This document shows positions 57,832 to 64,000 of a stretch of 64,000 nt of DNA, piece by piece. A program made the translations under genes and the position numbers. The DNA comes from Limnomonas spitsbergensis (taxonomy: Eukaryota; Chlorophyta; Chlorophyceae; Chlamydomonadales), in NCBI GenBank assembly GCA_037349105.1, contig JAYJMM010000104.1, positions 1,212,001 through 1,276,000 on the forward strand, written 5' to 3'. The notes beneath the pieces are model-generated. The model ran no database searches. It was not told the DNA's origin and saw nothing but the letters and a program-made list of their open reading frames with translations. How positions within the stretch are numbered: position 1 is the stretch's first letter; every line of letters starts with the position of its first letter.

Positions 57832-57940
57832 AATGGTAACGGCGCGCACTCATGTGGCTTCGGCCCCAAGCTGCGTTGCTTGTTTCCTTAATAACCTCCA
57901 CGCCCTAATAGGGCGTCAGTAGTAGCTTTCTTTCTTTCTT
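57832..57940 (+). repeat. Dispersed repeat family R1
   Basis: Fullest copy: ggtaacggcgcgcactcatg, ggcttcggccccaagctgcg, ttgcttgtttcctta, hairpin acgccctaatagggcgt, tail gctttctttctttctt. Compare 22041-22130 (-) and 59041-59133 (+). Confidence 0.75.
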
Positions 57941-59040
57941 AATGAGTGGAGCACCAGCCATTCTAATGAATAAAGTCCCCTCGTTCTTCATCCTCCGCGC
58001 TGAGGCATCAGCACTAGTTGGAGCAAGGTAGCACGATCATTTAGTCTTTGGCCAGAGTCATATCATATCATATCAGCAATATATATGACTGATATGATAT
58101 AGTAAAATATGATATGATATGGTATCAACTTCTCCATGCATGGGCATGGGTTAGGTGAATTGGTAACGAGTTGGGAATAGGGCTCTTCTGCCATGCCGAC
58201 CGTTCTATCTACGCCATGCATAATGGGCCTGGTTGCCGCAAGATTTTGGAACACGTAAAGCATTTACCATGGAAAATGTGGAAGCATGGAAGCATCAATG
58301 GTGACCCTTGGGCCGGGGTCAGTGGGGGCGCTCGCATGCTGCATACTGCCATGTCAGTATGTATGTGAATGGGGTCAAGGGTAATGCACCCGCCAAATGC
58401 ATGGACTCGTCCTTTGTCAATTCTGCAGTTTGTAGGCTAAATATCTGTTTTGACTGCAAAATATGATACGTTCAAAACACCATATCATACTATGTATATT
58501 ATGTCATATCATATCCATATCGTGCTACCTTGACTTGGAGCTGTCCAAATGGGAAAAAAATGCAGCCTGACATGCTGTTGATGCAAACGACAGGACACAA
58601 GAAGGACGATATAGTCCACATTGGGGAATGTAAGTATTGCAGAGACACCGAGCATGGGGACCAACTAAAAGTAGAGGGGTCCGACGGTACGGTACTAAAA
58701 GCTTGCTTAAAACATCACACCGACCTCGTTGAGCTACTGATCTTGAACGGGCACCAAAGAAACAACATTATATCATTCCAATCTCGATCGGCACATCGGG
58801 CACTATTTTTAGTAAGCATTCAATTGAAGCCATGATGTCTTTTGGGATGTCCGCGTTCCATGCTAGCTAAGAAATGCGCCCAGAAATGCATGTCCATTCG
58901 ATAAAACTCTTGCATAGCTTAGTGCAAACCAGATGCAGACCAGAATATTTTTCTGCCACAAAGCCTGACACTGGGCCAACTAAACAAACCCTTAAGAGAT
59001 AGAAAACCACCGTGAGGAGGTTGCTTCTTTCTTTTTGCCT

Positions 59041-59133
59041 CATGGTAACGGAGCGGATGTGGCTATGGCCTCAAGCTATGTTGTTTCCTTGACCTCTGCG
59101 CCCTAGGGCGTAGCTTTCTTTCTTTCTTTCTTC
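59041..59133 (+). repeat. Dispersed repeat family R1
   Basis: Copy catggtaacggagcggatgt, ggctatggcctcaagctatg, ttgtttccttgacctctgcg, hairpin cgccctagggcg, tail tagctttctttctttctttc. The hairpin lacks the spacer bases seen in the other copies. Confidence 0.75.
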
Positions 59134-59474
59134 ACAAGCAACTCGGCTTGTTTTAAATGATTGTAGAAACATGCATGTGAAAGCAGGCACCGTAATAGCA
59201 GATGCAAACTCGACTCGTGAAAAGAAAAAGCGCTATTAGCAGGCTAGTTAAGTAACTAGATAGCTATTAACAGGCTAGTTATTTAACGAGCGGCGGGGCA
59301 TGGAGCCTCGGGCAAATCTTTGTATGAGCTCATAGCCTATACAGACAAGCAGGCAAACATAACTTTGCGAGATATAATGAAACAATTATGCAGACAGACT
59401 GGGGAACAAGTATTATATACTTAAATACGCACCAGACTACATGTAGGGGGCCGCCTGGTGACCAAAACTGTACT

Positions 59475-59545
59475 GATAGGGACCAAATCTTGACCGGCCA
59501 AAACGGCCGGTGGCCCAAGCAACAGCACTTGCTACATCCGGCCTT
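59475..59545 (-). repeat. Dispersed repeat family R2, reverse copy
   Basis: Reverse complement contains tgtagcaagtgctgttgctt, a palindromic ggccaccggccgttttggcc and ggtcaagatttggtccc, matching 15111-15185 and 21895-21980. Confidence 0.65.
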
Positions 59546-59574
59546 CACTGCCACAGGCTTCGTTGTAGTGCATA

Positions 59575-60540
59575 AATGTAATCCACAAAGCACATGCTGG
59601 TGCATAAAGTGTAATCCACATGTCACATGCTGGTGCACAAAGTGTAATCCACACGTCACATGCTGGTGCATACAGAGTAATCCACACATCGCATGCAGGT
59701 GCGTGAAGAGTAATCTACAAGGCACGTGCTGGTATATACAGAGTAATCCACACGTCGCATGCAGGTGCATGAAGAGTAATCTACAAGGCACGTGTTGGTG
59801 CATAAAGAGTATTCCACAATGCACATGCTGGTGCATAATAAAGAGTAATCTACACGGCGAATACAAGTGCATAACGAGTAATCTACAAGGTGCAAGCTGG
59901 TGCATAAAGTGTAATCCACACGTCACATGCTGGTGCATAAAGAGTAATACACAGGGCGCATGATGCTGCATAGAGTGTGATCCACACGTCACATGCCGGT
60001 GCATAAAGGCGTATGATGATGCATAACGAGTAAAAGACAAGGTGCATAATGGCGTATGATGATGCATAACGAGTAAAAGACAAGGTGCATAATGGCGTAT
60101 GATGATGCATAACGAGTAAAAGACAAGGTGCATGCTGGTGCAAACAGAGTGATCCACAAGGCACATGCTAACACATAGCGAGCATTCCACAAGACACATG
60201 CTGGCGCATACAGAGTAATCCACAAGGCACATGTTGGTACATAAAGAGTAATCCACACGGCACATGTTGGCGCATAAAGAGTAATCCACACGGCACATGC
60301 TGGTGCATAAAATGTAATACATAAGGCACATGCTGGTGCTTAAAGAGTAATATACAAGACACGCGCTGGTGCATAAAGAGTAATACGCAAGGCACATGAT
60401 GGTGCATAAAGAGTAATCAACAAGGCACATACTGGTACATAAAGAGTAATCCACAAGGCATGTGCTGGTGCACACAGAGTAATCCACACGGCACATGCTG
60501 ATGCATAAAATGTAATACATAAGGCACATGCTGGTGCTTA
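59575..60540. repeat. About 33-36-bp array ending at the retroelement
   Basis: Units of type gtgcataaagagtaatccac then aaggcacatgctg, with variants and a sub-array at 60005-60130 (gcgtatgatgatgcataacg). It stops at gctta just before the block beginning gggggtgtttccattggcgc at 60541. Confidence 0.92.
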
Positions 60541-63500
60541 GGGGGTGTTTCCATTGGCGCAATTCCTACATTTCCTACATCAAGGCGGTTCGAAATCGGT
60601 TTGCCGCGACTCTCCGCCTACATTTCTCTTACATTTGTCGCGTGTTTCCATTGGCGCAAGTCTGGCTCCAGTTTGATATTTTCGCCATTATAAGTGACGT
60701 CTCCTCACACGCAACCAGAGACGTTTCCCCCACACGTACCACCTCCACTTCCCACTCATCCAGGCCATCTCACGCATCCAAAAAGCCCGCCACACCTCCT
60801 CTCACACCGCCCCCAAGCATCGTTCACAACACCCCCGACCTCCACCACGGGGTGGGGACGTTTCAGCAAACCACCCGCCTCTCACGCCAACACATGACCC
60901 ACTACCACACGGCCTCGCTTTCTATGAGCGCCAATCTCTTGGATTCTGCCAAATCCACGCTCTTAATAACCTTAGTGGTCGTGCCATCACGACCCCCCCC
61001 GATGTCTTGGCATGGTGTCGCTACCGGTCCACCAATCCCATTCTACCACACCATGCCCAACTCCTCAACCCATCAGTGCCTCATCCACAATTCCACAGTT
61101 CTCGGGGTAACTTCACTGATGCCCTCTTTGCTTTATGGCTTTTTGATACTCACCAACTCCACAAACTCGACATCATGGATCGCACCAATCTCCCTCTCTC
61201 CCCCACACATTTGGCCAATCTCGCCTCCATCACCCTTCAAGATCTGGATCATGCCCTTACTTCCCTCCAACTACAAGACCCCACATTTGCCTATCCCGGT
61301 TTCATCCTTCACACACATGAACCTGGTGACTACTTCCATGCCTCCGTGCTCTTAAAACCCGGCGTTGGAAAACCTTGGCTCTGGGTCGACTCCGACTCCC
61401 CATCCCGCATGGACCTTACTTCTGATCACAACCTCCAACTCCTCCGCCAACTCGGCAGGCATGCCTTTGCTCTCGTCCCTGCCTCTTCCCTTACCGCTTG
61501 CCTTGCTTTCCCCTTTACCCTCCCTCAGCCAAACAGCCACATCACCATTCCTGATTCTCCCCCGCCACACCCCATCCCCCCTTCCCTCCTCACTCACCCC
61601 TACCACACTTCCATCGACCACACTTTCCCAGACCGTGCCCCGCTCGCGCCTCCACCCCCTGTCTATACCCCTCGCCCCCACGTCTCTTCGGCTCCCCCCG
61701 TTGCCCAGCCCACACCCCTATACCCCTCTTTACCTCCCCCCCCACTCCCCTCCCCACCCCGACATGTCCCCCACCCTCTCGATATCATCTCCACTTTCAA
61801 TATCGCTGGCCTCCGTGCCAACACTGCCGATGTCAGCACCTTCATCAACACACACCGCCCAAAAATTTTCTTTGGCCAAGAAACTCACCTCTTTGCCTCC
61901 CAACAATCCACTTTCCTTCCTGAAATCCGCCAAGCCTTTCCTCACTATCATGTCTACCTGAGCAGCGTGCCTACACCCCCTACTCTTGCTTACGCCCGGC
62001 CAAATATCTGTGCACCCGGGGGTGTCTTCCTCGCCATCCACAATGACGCCCACCCACATACCTTCATCCGCCATCCGGTACCCCCTCTTATCGAAGGATA
62101 TTGCATCCATCTCCAACTTCCCATGGTCGCTGGCCGCACCCTTCATGTCCTTAGTGTTTACCTCCCTCCGGGCTCTAACCTCATTTCACCTGCTTGTCAA
62201 AAATACATGGCAGATACTATCCATGACAGTGACCCCGCTAGTGACATCTTCCTCGTTGGTGGGGACTTCAACCACCACCTCCAATCTACTCGACCTGATC
62301 GCACGTTCCTCTCCTTCCTTGCCTCCAACAGACTTATCCCCATTAATGCTACCACATCCAAACATCTCACACACATGCCGCACTCCTCTACAATGCAAGC
62401 CTCCATGTTGGATGATATCCTCATCTCTGATAATGCTTTTCACCTCTCTGGCCTACTCCCCACCGCAGTTGAGTGCTCTGTCCCTCTTCAATCCCTCTAC
62501 GCTCCTGACCACCTGCCCCTCACCTTCAAGTGCCCTCCAAACCTCTTTCAACTACCCATGCACCCCCGTCCTCCCTTGCAACCCCTCACCTCGTCACGCC
62601 TCCGCAACACACCTCCTCGCCCTTCCAACGCTACACCTCCCCCCCCAACCACCATCAAACAGCCTATACCCTCCCACACCTTACAGCTTACACGGGAGGC
62701 TATTTTCTCTGACCTCTCCACTGCCTCCGATGCCTTGCTCGCCCACACTTCCGCCCTCATCAACGACTCGGGCGTCCAACACCACTATCAACCACACTCC
62801 TCACCACATGCCCCCCCTCCAGAATGGACAACTTTCCGTGAACACCTTGTGTCCCTCCATATCGACATTCCCACCATAGTCTCCCGCCACTCCGACATAT
62901 GTACGTCTGCCCTCACCATCATGAAACTACACTGCCCCACCTCGTCCCATCGGGACACTATCGCTCCCCACCCTTCTGGTAAACCATGCTTCCTCCCTCG
63001 TGTGGCACAGCAACACATCACGGTAAAAACCCAGGAACGGGCTATCCTCCACTTTGCCCGCAACTTCATTAAACACCTCACTTCCGCCCCCCCCCCTAAA
63101 GCCACTCCCCTTTTACCCTTTTCTCCGATCTTGGACTCCCTTCTCTCCGCTCTCGCCTCTCACCACCTCCTATCTCCACCACACTCTGTCTCCCATGATC
63201 CTAACACCCTATGCCCTCCTACTTCCGCACTACTACTCCTCCTTCCTCCCTTTCCAGTTGCTTTGCCCCCCACCCTTTCTCCACCATGGATCCAATGGCT
63301 CTCACTCTGCGACCAAAAACTTCGGCTCATCCGAGTTGACATTCGAAAAACTTTTCGCAAACATTCCGTTACCACAAAAAACCGCAAAAAAATTATCAAG
63401 CTACTTTACACTAACGCTTGCAAGGCGCACCAACGTATTTTCCAGGACGAACCCGACACCGACCCCCTCCTTCCCATTGATACCTCCTCAGCCCATTCTG

Positions 63501-64000
63501 CCTCCTCCTCACATATTACCTCTTTATGGGACCCCACCACCTCCCTTCTTGTCACGGACCCTACGGGCTTGACCAATGTGACACATGCCCATTTCAGCAA
63601 GGAATGGTCGGCTGACCCCCACGTTCTTCCCACACAACCCTACCCGCATGAATCCATACCAAACCTTGACAATTTCCAACTCGATACAAGGGCCAAATCC
63701 GCTCGCACCACTTCGACCACCCTTATTCCTTACGTCCTTCGGCCCAGTACATTTAATCAAGCCATCAAATCCCTGAAAAATAAAAAAGCTTTTGGCCCTG
63801 ACGGCATCCCCAATGAACTTCTCCGAATCATGCCACATTCTTTCCACTCATCCTTGCACAATCTGTTTATCCTCATGTGGATCTTAGGCACCACTCCCAC
63901 CTCATGGAAGTCTTCCACTACTACCCTCCTCCACAAACGGGGGGATATCAGTCGGTTAACAAACAAACGTCCAATTGGCATGCACAACACTATCTACAAA
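60541..64000 (+). mobile_element. Non-LTR retrotransposon (LINE), 5' end and most of the polyprotein, truncated by window end
   Basis: An abrupt change from the tandem array to C-rich unique sequence at 60541, followed by one long open frame with endonuclease and reverse transcriptase signatures. The leader contains gtgtttccattggcgcaa twice (60544 and 60641, about 97 bp apart). The 3' end, tail and target-site duplication are outside the window, so family and completeness cannot be given. Confidence 0.75.
60698..64000 (+). CDS. Retrotransposon polyprotein: Josephin-like protease, AP endonuclease, reverse transcriptase (3' partial)
   Basis: One + frame is open from 60698 (after TGA 60695-60697) to the window end, 1101 codons without a stop. 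Around 60920-61450 it resembles a Josephin-type deubiquitinase: FYERQSLGFCQIHALNNL with the putative catalytic Cys codon at 60947, GNFTDALFALWLFD, then FHASVLL (His codon 61337) and WLWVDSDSP (Asp codon 61388), and a final LLRQLGRHAFALVP. After a Pro-rich spacer comes an AP-type endonuclease: STFNIAGLRANT (about 61790), FFGQETHL, GGDFNHHL (62258), LDDILIS, APDHLPL. A long linker leads to the reverse transcriptase start: KKAFGPDGIPNELL (about 63785) and WKSSTTTLLHK...NKRPIGMHNTIYK. These match the order in APE-type LINEs. No in-frame ATG precedes 61175, which is inside the protease domain, so the true start is upstream by splicing, frameshift or a non-AUG codon, or the 5' end is damaged. Confidence 0.8.

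Larger units (their letters stand above)
57046..59570. other. Intergenic region upstream of the lectin gene
   Basis: About 2.5 kb holding the lectin promoter side (57046-57400), three dispersed repeats, and AT-rich tatcatatcatatc stretches at 58060-58125 and 58450-58520 on either side of a GC-richer block. No convincing coding exon was seen. Confidence 0.6.

Noticed and set aside
60528..61355. 275-codon + frame overlapping the retroelement start
   Set aside because: It is out of frame with the protease-endonuclease-RT frame and shows no domain; C-rich sequence keeps several frames open.

Overview
The window looks like nuclear DNA of a chlorophyte green alga, most likely of the Chlamydomonas/Volvox/Haematococcus kind. 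This is inferred from long genes broken into many short exons with GT-AG introns, GC-rich Ala/Gly-rich coding sequence, a C-type-lectin protein with proline-rich linkers of the type common in volvocalean wall proteins, a TGTAA polyadenylation-type signal, and very heavy minisatellite load. The species is not identifiable from sequence alone. All gene models were built by hand by joining reading frames at splice sites, checking that phase closes at every junction; no database search was possible.

Layout. (1) 258-15035, + strand: a 14-exon gene, 5' end probably outside the window, for an armadillo-repeat protein (1079 codons visible). One intron holds an 84-unit, 44-bp array. (2) 16226-30031, + strand: a 12- or 13-exon gene for a protein with a HET-like (heterokaryon-incompatibility) domain, about 667 aa, with large arrays in its introns. 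(3) 31668-37154, + strand: a 6-exon gene for a probable organelle-targeted GNAT acetyltransferase, 325 aa. (4) 38185-44961, - strand: a 7-exon TPR-like protein, convergent with the GNAT gene. (5) 47787-57045, - strand: a 5-exon single-pass membrane protein of about 816 aa with signal peptide, two C-type lectin domains, Pro-rich linkers, one TM helix and a Gln/Gly/Tyr/Pro repeat tail. (6) 60698-64000, + strand, running off the end: a non-LTR retrotransposon polyprotein, open for 1101 codons, with an N-terminal Josephin-like cysteine protease domain, then an AP-type endonuclease and the start of a reverse transcriptase.

The most striking property is a pattern rather than a gene. In all five cellular genes, sequence around a splice junction (the exon edge plus the adjoining intron) has been copied locally, from two decayed copies up to 20 or more tandem units. 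Examples are 23 copies of the acceptor of one HET exon in a perfect 104-bp register, about 24 copies of a GNAT donor in a 39-bp array, decayed pseudo-exons of the HET domain, and an 18-bp lectin-intron array whose unit matches a coding segment of the neighbouring lectin exon. Several dispersed repeat families also recur between and within genes.

The genes have no evident common pathway; this is ordinary eukaryotic gene neighbourhood. The two points with most novelty are the algal HET-like protein and the retrotransposon carrying a deubiquitinase-like domain.
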